DNA from: Vulcanimicrobiota bacterium
GTDB lineage: Bacteria > Vulcanimicrobiota > Xenobia > Xenobiales > JADMJV01
Direction: 5' to 3'
DNA: 64,000 nucleotides
NCBI GenBank assembly: GCA_019637395.1
Contig: JAHBVR010000011.1
Coordinates: 248,001 to 312,000, forward strand
The notes under the pieces are model-generated. The model saw only the letters and a list, made by a program, of their open reading frames with translations. It was not told the DNA's origin and did not search any database. Positions 7,655 to 15,218 of this stretch are shown here, one piece after another; within the stretch, counting starts at the first letter, position 1, and every line of letters starts with the position of its first letter. A program made the translations under genes and the position numbers.

Positions 7655-8437
7655 CTAATCGCCGAAGACGGCGGCGGACTCCTTGACCACCCGGGGGTCG
7701 GTGTATTCGATCATCTCGCCGTTCCACTCGGGCGGGCAGTAGAGGGCCAGCCAGGCCATGGACTTGGCCGGCACCTCGGGGGGTTCGAGCCGATTGGTCT
7801 CCTTGAGCTGCTGGAAGTATTGCAGCATATCGGGCGGCATGTGGCCCGGCCCGTCTTTGCGGATCTGGTCCTGCATGGCCGTGTCGATCACCCCGGGACG
7901 TAACGAGACAGCGATGATGCGAGGCTGCTCGACGGCCATGCAGCGGGTCAGGTGGTGCAGTCCGGCTTTGCTGGCGCAGTAAGCCGACCACGCGGCCAGC
8001 GGATGCACGGCCGCGCCGGTGCTGACGTTGACCACTTTGCCCTTGCTCTGCAGCAGCCAGGGCGAAGCCAGTCGAGCCAGATAGAGAGGTGCGACCAGGT
8101 TGATCTGCATGGCCCGCGACCAGGCTTCCATGTCGACGTTGGTGTAAATACCGATAGGATCAATAACGGCCGCGTTGTTGACAACCGCGTCGATGCGTCC
8201 CCATTTATCGCTGGCGGCGCTGACGATTTTCTGGCAGACTTCCAGATCGCCCACGTCCCCCGCCACGGCCAGGACCTCGGACCCGAGCTGCTGGCACTCT
8301 TGGCGGGCCTTCTCCAGCAACTCTCCGTTGCGGGCATTGAGGACCAGTTTGACCGACTTTTTGGCCAGCCAGTGGGCCGTAGCCGCGCCCAGTCCGCGCG
8401 AGGCTCCGGTGATGATGACGACACGTTTTTCACTCAT
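7655..8437 (-). CDS. SDR-family NAD(P)-dependent oxidoreductase
   Basis: This is a classical short-chain dehydrogenase/reductase of 260 aa. It has the cofactor motif TGASRGLG at 10-17, the NNAA motif at 87-90 and the catalytic Ser139, Tyr153 and Lys157 (YCASK). The basic Arg14 in the glycine motif and Arg36 after the second strand favour NADP. The substrate cannot be told from sequence; the C-terminal region resembles sepiapterin-reductase-like SDRs only loosely. It lies 45 bp upstream of mntA on the same strand, with a hairpin between them, so a shared transcript is uncertain. Confidence 0.9.
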   Translation of the reverse strand: MSEKRVVIITGASRGLGAATAHWLAKKSVKLVLNARNGELLEKARQECQQLGSEVLAVAGDVGDLEVCQKIVSAASDKWGRIDAVVNNAAVIDPIGIYTNVDMEAWSRAMQINLVAPLYLARLASPWLLQSKGKVVNVSTGAAVHPLAAWSAYCASKAGLHHLTRCMAVEQPRIIAVSLRPGVIDTAMQDQIRKDGPGHMPPDMLQYFQQLKETNRLEPPEVPAKSMAWLALYCPPEWNGEMIEYTDPRVVKESAAVFGD

Positions 8438-8550
8438 GGGCGGCGGCTTCGGTCCGGGCCCAGGGGCTTCCTGGAAAAAACGCGGGATAAATGTCTTCGG
8501 TAAAAGTTAAACTTGGCGTACTTCGGGGGAACCGACAGGCCGGCGCGGAA

Positions 8551-8556
8551 TAAAAT
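8551..8556 (+). promoter_or_regulatory. -10-like hexamer TAAAAT, predicted leaderless start
   Basis: TAAAAT ends exactly 6 nt before the ATG at 8563. This predicts a transcript with almost no leader for the RUS-like gene. No clear -35 is visible. Confidence 0.5.
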
Positions 8557-8562
8557 CGAGGC

Positions 8563-9882
8563 ATGAAAATCACCCAGTCGAGTGGCTCCAGCACCCCGGC
8601 CAACCGAGCCCCCCAGGCCAGCCAGCCGGACGTTCTCGCCTACGAAACGTCCCAGGATCAGGTGATCCTTTACGGGGGGGACGGCCGGCCGATGCCCGGC
8701 TCTGACAAGCTAAAGTCCAAAGGTGACAGCTTCATGAGAAATCTACTGTTACCGTCTAAAATGCCGGATTCGGTCAGCGCTGATTACGTTCCCAGCCGCC
8801 GCTGGAATTTCACGATGGAGTTGGCCGGCTCGGTGCAAAGCTACCTGGGCACGGCCGCCGCCCTCAACGCCGTCGGCATCGGCAACGGTCCTCTGACGGT
8901 GGGCCTGGCCTGGATGGTGCGCGATGCCATCGACGGGATCGGCAAATTCGCCGGCTCCCAGTTCGGCCGTCAGGCCGACAAAGATCCCAAAGGCTGGGTG
9001 ACTACCGGCGAGTATGTACACGCGGTCGGCTCCATGATGGAATCTACCCTGGCCGTCGCTCCAGGCGCTTTCCTGGCCATCGCACCGGCCGCTAACGCCG
9101 TTAAAGCCTTCGGCACCACCGTTAAAAGCGCGGCTCAGGCCCCCATCGAACTGCATCAGGCCCGCGACAACAACCTGGGCGAGATGCGCTCCAAAAACAA
9201 CAACCAGAACATGTTGGCCAGCATCATCGGAGCAGGTTTGGGCTTTGGCCTGGAAAAGCTCGGTTCCCACTACATCGGCTCGGCAGCCACTCCAGTGCTG
9301 ATGGCCGCGGCCACGGCCGGCAAACTCTTCGCCACTCACGGTTACGTGAAATCGCTGGATCTCGATCCGGTCACGGAAAAACGTATCAGCAAGCACGTCC
9401 ACAAGTGGCTCGATGTCGGCAAAGCCGACAAGGCCGAACTCAAAAAGCTCAAGCTGGGAGCGCCGCTCTCGGATTTCGTCAAAGATCCGGCGCGCTTCCG
9501 CCAACTCACCGAGATGTACGGCCCGCGCAACTACATGTTGGACGTGCAACAAGATAAAATCGCGGTCGTCCTGCATCAGGACAGCACCCCGGAAGACCAA
9601 TTGCAGGCCGTCACCCAGGCCAGCCTGATTCGCATTCTGCAGGGCAGCCCGCTCTACCAGGTCAAAATCGGCCAGGAAGGGGCCGCCGCCAAAGACTGGC
9701 TACTGCGCACCAGCCTGGGCGCCGTGCCCGATGTGGTGGCCAGTTTCGCCCGTGACGAAGATGACCCGCTGCGCTTCACTTCCGACGCGCGCCGCGCTCA
9801 CTGGGACAAAAGCCCGGGCGAGAACATCGCCCACGTCAGCAAGGCCGATTTTCAGAAGCTGACTCAGACCGTCAAAGGCTAG
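8563..9882 (+). CDS. RUS/DUF647-family protein (root UV-B sensitive-like)
   Basis: The region from about residue 57 to 245 matches the DUF647/RUS family known mainly from plants, animals and fungi. It has the family's opening block (LLLPSKMPDSVSADYVP), the repeated small-residue helices, WMVRDAIDGIGKF, the DPKGW motif and the later RDNNLGEM segment. Plant RUS1/RUS2 act in UV-B and vitamin B6 responses; the molecular activity is not settled. The 439-aa length is typical. The first 30 residues are Ser/Pro/Gln-rich and lack a signal peptide. The gene stands alone between convergent and divergent neighbours, so context adds nothing. Family call is by pattern recognition and is fairly confident. 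Confidence 0.75.
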   Translation: MKITQSSGSSTPANRAPQASQPDVLAYETSQDQVILYGGDGRPMPGSDKLKSKGDSFMRNLLLPSKMPDSVSADYVPSRRWNFTMELAGSVQSYLGTAAALNAVGIGNGPLTVGLAWMVRDAIDGIGKFAGSQFGRQADKDPKGWVTTGEYVHAVGSMMESTLAVAPGAFLAIAPAANAVKAFGTTVKSAAQAPIELHQARDNNLGEMRSKNNNQNMLASIIGAGLGFGLEKLGSHYIGSAATPVLMAAATAGKLFATHGYVKSLDLDPVTEKRISKHVHKWLDVGKADKAELKKLKLGAPLSDFVKDPARFRQLTEMYGPRNYMLDVQQDKIAVVLHQDSTPEDQLQAVTQASLIRILQGSPLYQVKIGQEGAAAKDWLLRTSLGAVPDVVASFARDEDDPLRFTSDARRAHWDKSPGENIAHVSKADFQKLTQTVKG

Positions 9883-9885
9883 CGC

Positions 9886-9972
9886 TTGAGCCCCTCCCGG
9901 CGACTCACCCGCGGGCAAGGCGGGGGTGAGTCCCCCACGGCGGCAACCTGAGCCCCTCCTGGCGACTCACCA
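9886..9972 (+). repeat. Direct repeat pair with hairpin between convergent genes
   Basis: A 24-bp segment (GAGCCCCTCC, C or T, then GGCGACTCACC) occurs at 9886-9909 and again at 9949-9972. Between them GACTCACCC and GGGTGAGTC can pair into a stem. The second copy overlaps the end of the MFS gene. There is no T-tract, so this is not a standard terminator; a small repetitive element is possible. Confidence 0.5.
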
Positions 9973-11139
9973 GGCCTTTCTAGCGCGCGGCCCGGTCTCG
10001 GGTAAGAGCCAGCCGCCCAGGGCCAGCAAACTGGATGTCAGGCAAAAGAAGGCCATGCCGGCGCTGTAAGAGCCCGACTTATCGAATAGATAGCCCACGA
10101 TCATCGGGGACAGGCTCGAGAGCAGGTAGGCGCCGCTGAAGACAATGCCGTTCAGCCGGGCCACGAAGGCCGCGTTAGAGCCGGGCAGCTCCATCGGGAT
10201 GGTGAAGAGCGGGGCCACGTAGAGGAAGAGCGAGAAGCCCAGGCCGATGGCGCAGGCCAGGCGCAAGGCCTGGAAGGGCGCAAAGCACAGGCCCAGCGAG
10301 CAGAGCGGCATCAGCAGGCCGGCGGTGAGGATGAGCGGGCGGCGCAGGCCCAGTTTACCGGTGATCCAGCCGCTGAAGATGGCGGTGGGAATCCCCACCA
10401 GGTTGAACAGGCTGGTCAGGGCCGAAGCGGCTTTGGCTTCCAGGCCGAAGTAGACGACGAAGTGCTGCGGCAGCGTGCTGTTGAGCAACAGATAGAGGGC
10501 CAGCGGGCCGGTGAAGGCGAGGGTGATAAACCAGGTTTCCTTGCGCAGGGCCACCTCGGTGAAGGAGGCTGTTTCCTTTTTGGCACCGGCCGGGGCGTCC
10601 GCTCCCAAGAAGAACCAGAGCACCGCCAGCGCCAGCGAGAGAAGTCCGCAACCCACCAGGATGGTGCGCCAGGCATAGCCTTCCTGAAGAGCGGGCACAA
10701 TTTGAAAAGCCGTGACGATGCCGGTGTTGACGGCCACGTTGTTGAGGCCGTTGATCATCGGTAGTTTTTCACGCGGAAAGAGCTGCATCACGATGGGTCC
10801 CATCAGAGTGACCACCAGCGCGCCGCCCACGCCGAACCAGAAGCGCAGCATCAGCATGGTTTTATAGTCCGGGCTGAAGGGCACCACCACGGCCACCGCG
10901 CACAGCAGGGCGCCGATCTGCACACTGCGCTTCAATCCCAGTCCGGCCACCAGAAAACCGGCCAGCACCGGCACAAACGATTTGGCCATCGAGACCGAGG
11001 AGAAGAGAGCGCCGCCTTCCAGCTTGCTGATGTGGTAGAAGCTCTCGATATCGCCGCGCAGAGGCGAAAAGGCGAACCAGGAGATGCCAAAGGCAAAGTA
11101 GATGAGAAACAGTAGGGCTTCGACGGTCCAGGCTCGCAC
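9967..11139 (-). CDS. MFS transporter, 390 aa
   Basis: This is a hydrophobic protein with about 12 predicted membrane helices and a central cytoplasmic loop (ADAPAGAKKETASF), the usual major facilitator layout. Its first helix contains FGISWFAFSPL, and Gly-rich helices alternate with short Arg/Lys loops such as GLKRS and GKLGLRR. It starts with GTG at 11139. The substrate cannot be read from sequence. The small exported-protein gene 70 bp upstream points the same way and may be cotranscribed. Confidence 0.88.
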   Translation of the reverse strand: MRAWTVEALLFLIYFAFGISWFAFSPLRGDIESFYHISKLEGGALFSSVSMAKSFVPVLAGFLVAGLGLKRSVQIGALLCAVAVVVPFSPDYKTMLMLRFWFGVGGALVVTLMGPIVMQLFPREKLPMINGLNNVAVNTGIVTAFQIVPALQEGYAWRTILVGCGLLSLALAVLWFFLGADAPAGAKKETASFTEVALRKETWFITLAFTGPLALYLLLNSTLPQHFVVYFGLEAKAASALTSLFNLVGIPTAIFSGWITGKLGLRRPLILTAGLLMPLCSLGLCFAPFQALRLACAIGLGFSLFLYVAPLFTIPMELPGSNAAFVARLNGIVFSGAYLLSSLSPMIVGYLFDKSGSYSAGMAFFCLTSSLLALGGWLLPETGPRARKAW

Positions 11140-11209
11140 GGATGGGGTACTCCTCTATTTAGCGATGGAGGCATTCTGGAGGAACCGGGTTGCGCAACCG
11201 TTGCAAAAA

Positions 11210-11560
11210 TCAGAAGCGGCCGGGGACACCTGCCGGGTTCATCAGTCCGCCGGCTGGAGCACCGGGAGTTCCCGGAGCCGTGGCGCTGGGCCAGGCCCTG
11301 CCGGGACCGGCCGGCATGCCGTAAGGCCCGCCCCAGTAAGTGCGCCCGGCGCCCGACATCTTCTCGGCCTTCTGGCCTTCGATAGGAGGAAGCTCGTAGG
11401 TGCTGTTAGCCGCCGCCGGCCTGCCCGGGCTGGCCGTGGGAGTTTCGCTGTGGATCTCGATGACCGGCAAATTCACCGGCACGGACTCCTTTTTAGCCGG
11501 CTCGGCTCCGGCCAGAGTGGTGAGCAGGACGCCAATGCAGAACAAGAGAGCGAACTTCAT
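11210..11560 (-). CDS. Small exported Pro/Gly-rich protein, 116 aa
   Basis: An N-terminal Sec signal peptide is clear (MKFALLFCIGVLLTTLAGA, cut likely after AGA). The mature part is low complexity, rich in Pro, Gly and Ala, with an aromatic patch (RTYWGGPYGMP) and no cysteines. No family is recognised. It is divergent from the Tat-like small gene at 11619 with 58 bp between them. Confidence 0.65.
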   Translation of the reverse strand: MKFALLFCIGVLLTTLAGAEPAKKESVPVNLPVIEIHSETPTASPGRPAAANSTYELPPIEGQKAEKMSGAGRTYWGGPYGMPAGPGRAWPSATAPGTPGAPAGGLMNPAGVPGRF

Positions 11561-11618
11561 TCCAAGAATCTACCACATCCTCCCGGAACAAAACAGAGCC
11601 GATGGCTACAGAGAGGTC

Positions 11619-11828
11619 ATGTCCGACTATCGTCGCCGCAGATTTCTCACCGACTTGCTCTTCGTGGGCGGCGCCCTGGCGGCCGCGGCCGGACTGGCCA
11701 GCACCGGGGAAGCTCAAAGTCATACCACCTGCAGCCAAAATCCCGAGCAACGACCCATGCCGGGCGAAGCAATGGCCGCTCCCCCTCAGAATTACCCTCC
11801 GGCCGGCGCTCCCAGACCTTCGCACTGA
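11619..11828 (+). CDS. Small protein with Tat-like signal, 69 aa
   Basis: The start is the ATG at 11619; upstream codons in the same frame have no support. The N-terminus MSDYRRRRFLTDLLFVGG followed by an Ala-rich stretch is a good twin-arginine signal (RRRFLT). The exported remainder would be only about 37 residues, Pro-rich with one Cys. Such tiny Tat substrates usually ride with a partner or carry a bound group, but nothing here proves that. Confidence 0.55.
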   Translation: MSDYRRRRFLTDLLFVGGALAAAAGLASTGEAQSHTTCSQNPEQRPMPGEAMAAPPQNYPPAGAPRPSH

Positions 11829-11834
11829 AGCCTC

Positions 11835-12455
11835 TCAGTGGCCGGTCACTCCGCTGTCGAGCAGTAGAGAATGGGGGGCCGCCAGCGGCAGCAGTTCGGC
11901 GTAAGGCACGACCGATTCGATGCCAAAGGAGACGTGAGGTGCGTCCGGATCGTAAAACGCCACTCCGTCTTTACGCAGGTAAAAGCCGTAGCGAGCCTGA
12001 GCGCTGAAAGCTTCCCGAGCTTCGGCGTGGTCGCCGATCAAACGCGCCAACTTGGAAAATTGGGCTCGCTCAATCAGTTGCTCCAGGGTCACTTCTTTAT
12101 TTTTGCGCAAGTCCCAGGTCAAAGTCTCCATGATCTTACCCGGATGAGCTCCGATGACCTCGCCCTTGGAGTTCTTGTATAAAGTCAGTCCACGACTGAC
12201 GGCGCTGTAGTAGTGGGGTGTGGAGCGGCCCACTACCACAGTGGTTTCCCAGTCGACCAAAAAATCTGGATCGTGGAGGCGCTCCGGATTGGGGAAAAAC
12301 CTCGCCTTGAAAGCCTTGGCCAGGGCCGGATTTTTGGGCACGCCCGGATGAGTGACGCTGGCTTTATCTCCCCGCCGGTCGCTCCAACGATAGGTTTCCG
12401 CCACCGCTGCCCAGGAGAGGCAGAGCAGCAGCGTCAAGCCGAGCAGTCTTTTCAT
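11835..12455 (-). CDS. Exported DUF3298-like protein, 206 aa
   Basis: A Sec signal peptide (MKRLLGLTLLLCLSWAAVA) leads a mature domain whose end (SFGIESVVPYAELLPLAAP) looks like the DUF3298/RsiV-type extracytoplasmic domain, in which a strand ending in PY is followed by helices. In that family the domain often binds ligands such as lysozyme in anti-sigma factors; here there is no cytoplasmic part. The match is weak and function is open. It is convergent with the Tat-like gene. Confidence 0.6.
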   Translation of the reverse strand: MKRLLGLTLLLCLSWAAVAETYRWSDRRGDKASVTHPGVPKNPALAKAFKARFFPNPERLHDPDFLVDWETTVVVGRSTPHYYSAVSRGLTLYKNSKGEVIGAHPGKIMETLTWDLRKNKEVTLEQLIERAQFSKLARLIGDHAEAREAFSAQARYGFYLRKDGVAFYDPDAPHVSFGIESVVPYAELLPLAAPHSLLLDSGVTGH

Positions 12456-12547
12456 AAGCTCACCTTTTGCAGGCCGTCCAGGTACCCTTTGTAAACGGTT
12501 CCGGCCTTTACCCGAAAGTTTGTTACAACAACGTTACAATCCGGTCA

Positions 12548-12576
12548 TCGACTTTTCACCAAAGTACGTGTAAATT
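12548..12576 (+). promoter_or_regulatory. Candidate sigma70 promoter for the His-rich gene
   Basis: TCGACT (12548-12553) and TAAATT (12571-12576) are separated by 17 bp, each matching the consensus -35 and -10 at four positions. The predicted start leaves a leader of about 30 nt containing an AGGAAGG Shine-Dalgarno sequence before the ATG at 12612. Confidence 0.45.
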
Positions 12577-12611
12577 GGCCTTAACTTATCAGCAGGAAGG
12601 ACCAAACCAAC

Positions 12612-12869
12612 ATGGCCATCGGAAATACAAACATCGCCATCGCAATCAACCAGGGAGGTGGACAAGCCGGCGGCCCCGGTCATATCCATCATCACCATCA
12701 TTGCAAGGACAAGGAAGGCCCCGAGAAGCCCGACCGCAACCCTTTCCTGGACTTCCTCACCGCCCCGCTGCAGGCGATAGGTAAGATGAAGGGCAACAAC
12801 AACGACAAAGAATACGCCAAATATGCCCACGCTCACGAAGCGGGCAATGCTCTCAAAGGTTTCGCCTAA
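12612..12869 (+). CDS. Small His-cluster protein, 85 aa
   Basis: A strong AGGAAGG ribosome site lies about 11 nt upstream of the ATG. The protein has no signal peptide. A Gly-rich segment leads into HIHHHHHC (about residues 24-31), a likely metal-binding cluster, followed by a charged linker and a short helix (NPFLDFLTAPLQAIGKM). I know no family with this layout. It is followed by a strong intrinsic terminator, so it is expressed as its own short transcript. Confidence 0.65.
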   Translation: MAIGNTNIAIAINQGGGQAGGPGHIHHHHHCKDKEGPEKPDRNPFLDFLTAPLQAIGKMKGNNNDKEYAKYAHAHEAGNALKGFA

Positions 12870-12891
12870 ACAGCTTTTCACTCGACGCAGG

Positions 12892-12936
12892 GAACCCTGG
12901 CCCGTTTTCAGAAACGGCCGGGGTTCTTTGTTTTTT
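12892..12936 (+). terminator. Intrinsic terminator after the His-rich gene
   Basis: A GAACCC...GGGTTC hairpin with arms extending through GGCC and GTTT/AAAC is followed by a T-rich run (TTTGTTTTTT). The following gene begins at once downstream with its own GGAGG site. Confidence 0.85.
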
Positions 12937-12947
12937 GGAGGTTTTAA

Positions 12948-13538
12948 GTGGAAGACGAAGACTCTCTGGGATACTTTCAAGCTCTGGGCCAGATGTCGAT
13001 GGTGGAATGTCCCGCCTGCGGCGAGAGTACCAGCGGATATTCGGAGTTTTGCGAAAACTGCGGCGAATCGCTGGGACTGGATCCTGACGTGGCCCCACTC
13101 GATCTACTGGTGGCGGCGGAAGGCCAAAAGCAGGTCCTGTTCCGCAAAGTGGCGATGGGAGAGGCGAAGAACCTGCTCAAGCTCAAAGCAGCTCGCGACG
13201 GCCTGCTGGCCGGCACCCTCACCTCCGAAGATTTTCTGGCCAGCGTGGACGAGGTGCTGCAGTTCGTCAACTCCGCGCTGGAGCTCTACGAGAGCGCCTA
13301 TATGAAGCACCAGCTGACCCAGATGCCGCCGGATGCCGTCAAAATTTATCAGGAGATGTCGCTGGCCGCCAAAGAGATGCAGGGCGGTCTGTTGCGCATG
13401 GCCAGTTACGGCCAGAAACACGATATGGCCGAAGTGGAAGCCGGATTGCGCGATGTCGAAGGCGGCCTCTGGCGTGTGGACGCGGCCCAGGATGTAGCCG
13501 CCCAGAAGGGCGAGGAAGCCGCGGCCGCCGGAGAGTGA
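12948..13538 (+). CDS. Zinc-ribbon protein with helical C-terminal domain
   Basis: The start is a GTG at 12948 with GGAGG 7 nt upstream. Residues about 21-39 form a zinc ribbon with two CxxC pairs (CPACGE and CENCGE). The rest is predicted helical and acidic (LLKLKAARDGLLAGTLTSEDFL), a form often seen in regulatory or adaptor proteins. No enzyme motif is visible. The stop overlaps the GTG of the GNAT gene, so the two are coupled. Confidence 0.7.
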   Translation: MEDEDSLGYFQALGQMSMVECPACGESTSGYSEFCENCGESLGLDPDVAPLDLLVAAEGQKQVLFRKVAMGEAKNLLKLKAARDGLLAGTLTSEDFLASVDEVLQFVNSALELYESAYMKHQLTQMPPDAVKIYQEMSLAAKEMQGGLLRMASYGQKHDMAEVEAGLRDVEGGLWRVDAAQDVAAQKGEEAAAAGE

Positions 13539-14461
13539 TCCTGCGTCGCGCCCGCCCCGAGGACCGCGACTGGTTCTGTCGGATGGCCGCGGCCAGGCCC
13601 TTTCCTCCTCATCCTCACACCGGGGTTCTTCCCGCGGAGCGCAGCCGGCAGTTGGCTCAGCGCTACATGGATGGCTGGGAGACCATGCTGGCCCAGCCCA
13701 ATCTGCTCGTGCTGGTCAGTCAGAACCCGGACGACTACGCCGTTCTACTGCGCGGCGAGGTGGAAACGGTCACAGGCGAGCGCCAGTCCAGGATTTGGGA
13801 TTGGGGCCGCGATCTCAAGCCGTTCTTGCCGACTCTTCTACGCCAGGCCGCTCAGGCCGGCAATGGCTACCTGGTGGCCCGCGCCCAACCGGGTGAGGAG
13901 GAGCTTTTCCTTACCTGGGGATTTTTGCCGGAACTCCGGCGCCTGCTGGCCCCGGTGGTGGGGAAGCCTAACCGCAGCCAGTTTATCGTACGTCCGGCCA
14001 CTGCTTTGGACACCTTTTTTATCGCCAATCTGCACAGCCAGGGCAGCCACTTTTACGTGCCCGCCAACCGGGTGGTCGATCGCGACGAAATCATCCTGCG
14101 CTCCGGTGCTCATTATCTGAGTTTGAATTTCGCTCCTGACTGTCCGGTCTGGGGACGCATCATTTGCTGGCAAGACAAACCCTCGGGCTACGTGCTCTAT
14201 AAACTGGGGATGCGCATTGAGGAAAATGGAGCCAGTGCCGCCTACCTCTATGATCTCAACCTGCTGCCGGAATTCTGGGGGCGTCTGGGGGCGCGGATTC
14301 TGGTCCGCCAGGCCATGCTGGAGCTGGCCGAGATGGGCGTGGAATATGTCGTGGCGGACATTAGCCTGGACAATGAGCTGGCCTTCCAAATGGCTACCCG
14401 CAGCGTGGAGTTTGAACTGGAGTGGACCCGCTTTGGAATGAGAATCCCCGGCCGCAAATAA
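13535..14461 (+). CDS. GNAT-family acetyltransferase-like protein
   Basis: This 308-aa protein starts at a GTG that overlaps the preceding stop (GTGA). The C-terminal half fits a GNAT fold: YLYDLNLLPEFWGRLGARIL covers the acyl-CoA-binding strand and helix, and LDNELAFQMATR matches the terminal motif. The N-terminal half may be a second, degenerate GNAT domain (ILRRARPEDRDWFCRMA). The substrate is unknown. Coupling to a zinc-ribbon protein suggests a joint function. Confidence 0.7.
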   Translation: MILRRARPEDRDWFCRMAAARPFPPHPHTGVLPAERSRQLAQRYMDGWETMLAQPNLLVLVSQNPDDYAVLLRGEVETVTGERQSRIWDWGRDLKPFLPTLLRQAAQAGNGYLVARAQPGEEELFLTWGFLPELRRLLAPVVGKPNRSQFIVRPATALDTFFIANLHSQGSHFYVPANRVVDRDEIILRSGAHYLSLNFAPDCPVWGRIICWQDKPSGYVLYKLGMRIEENGASAAYLYDLNLLPEFWGRLGARILVRQAMLELAEMGVEYVVADISLDNELAFQMATRSVEFELEWTRFGMRIPGRK

Positions 14462-14514
14462 TAAAAGACATCCTTTGGACATGCTGAGGCAACCTGCCGG
14501 TCCCGGCTATCAGC

Positions 14515-14520
14515 TAGGCT
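14515..14520 (+). promoter_or_regulatory. -10-like hexamer TAGGCT, predicted leaderless start
   Basis: The same TAGGCT as at 629 ends 6 nt before the radC ATG at 14527. No Shine-Dalgarno sequence fits in the gap. Confidence 0.45.
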
Positions 14521-14526
14521 GGTCCC

Positions 14527-15174
14527 ATGGACAACAGCACTTTACCCAGAGAAACCCTTGCCCGAAAGGGCATCAGAGCACTCCGTGACGACCAGTTGAT
14601 CGCCCTGATTTTACGCAGCGGCGGTCCAGGCGCCTCGGTCTACCAACTGGCCCAGCAACTGGCTGACCTGGGCCTGAACCGCCTCTATCAACTCACCTTC
14701 CCGGAATGCTGCGCCCTGGACGGGCTCGGCGAGGCCAAAGCCGCTTCCCTGATGGCCGCTTTGGAGCTGGGCCGGCGCAGCCTGGGCAGCGCCGGCCCGC
14801 CCGTGACCACCCCGGAGGAAGCCTATTGTCAATTACAAGACTTGAGCAGCTGTCGCAAGGAAACGTTTAAAGCTCTCTACCTGGACGGCCGGCGCCGTTT
14901 GCTGCGTTCCGAAATCGTCTCGGTCGGCACTCTCACCGCCACCCTGGTCCACCCGCGCGAAGTCTTCGGCCCCGCTCTGGAATGCGGCGCGGCCTCGCTG
15001 GTGGTGGCCCACAACCACCCCTCCGGCGACCCCACCCCCAGCCACGACGACCGCCTGCTCACCGAACGCCTCTCCCAGGCCGGCCGCCTCCTCGGCCTCA
15101 ACCTCGATGACCACCTGGTCATCGGCAAAGGCTGCTTCGTCAGCCTGCGACAACTCGGCTTGCTGGTGGTCTGA
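14527..15174 (+). CDS. radC: RadC-family JAB-domain protein
   Basis: RadC proteins combine a helix-hairpin-helix-like N-terminal region with a JAB/MPN metalloprotease-like domain. Here residues 10-70 contain RALRDDQLIALILRSG and the GLGEAKAASLMAALELGRR helix-hairpin-helix, and the JAMM motif HNHPSGDPTPSHDD covers residues 162-175 with its His162, His164 and Asp ligands. The 215-aa length is normal. The old role in DNA repair is doubtful for the family; the metal centre is intact. It lies 45 bp upstream of plsX on the same strand. Confidence 0.93.
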   Translation: MDNSTLPRETLARKGIRALRDDQLIALILRSGGPGASVYQLAQQLADLGLNRLYQLTFPECCALDGLGEAKAASLMAALELGRRSLGSAGPPVTTPEEAYCQLQDLSSCRKETFKALYLDGRRRLLRSEIVSVGTLTATLVHPREVFGPALECGAASLVVAHNHPSGDPTPSHDDRLLTERLSQAGRLLGLNLDDHLVIGKGCFVSLRQLGLLVV

Positions 15175-15218
15175 GCGGAGGCAGGAGAAACCCGCGCGAA
15201 GCGGATAAATACGGGACG

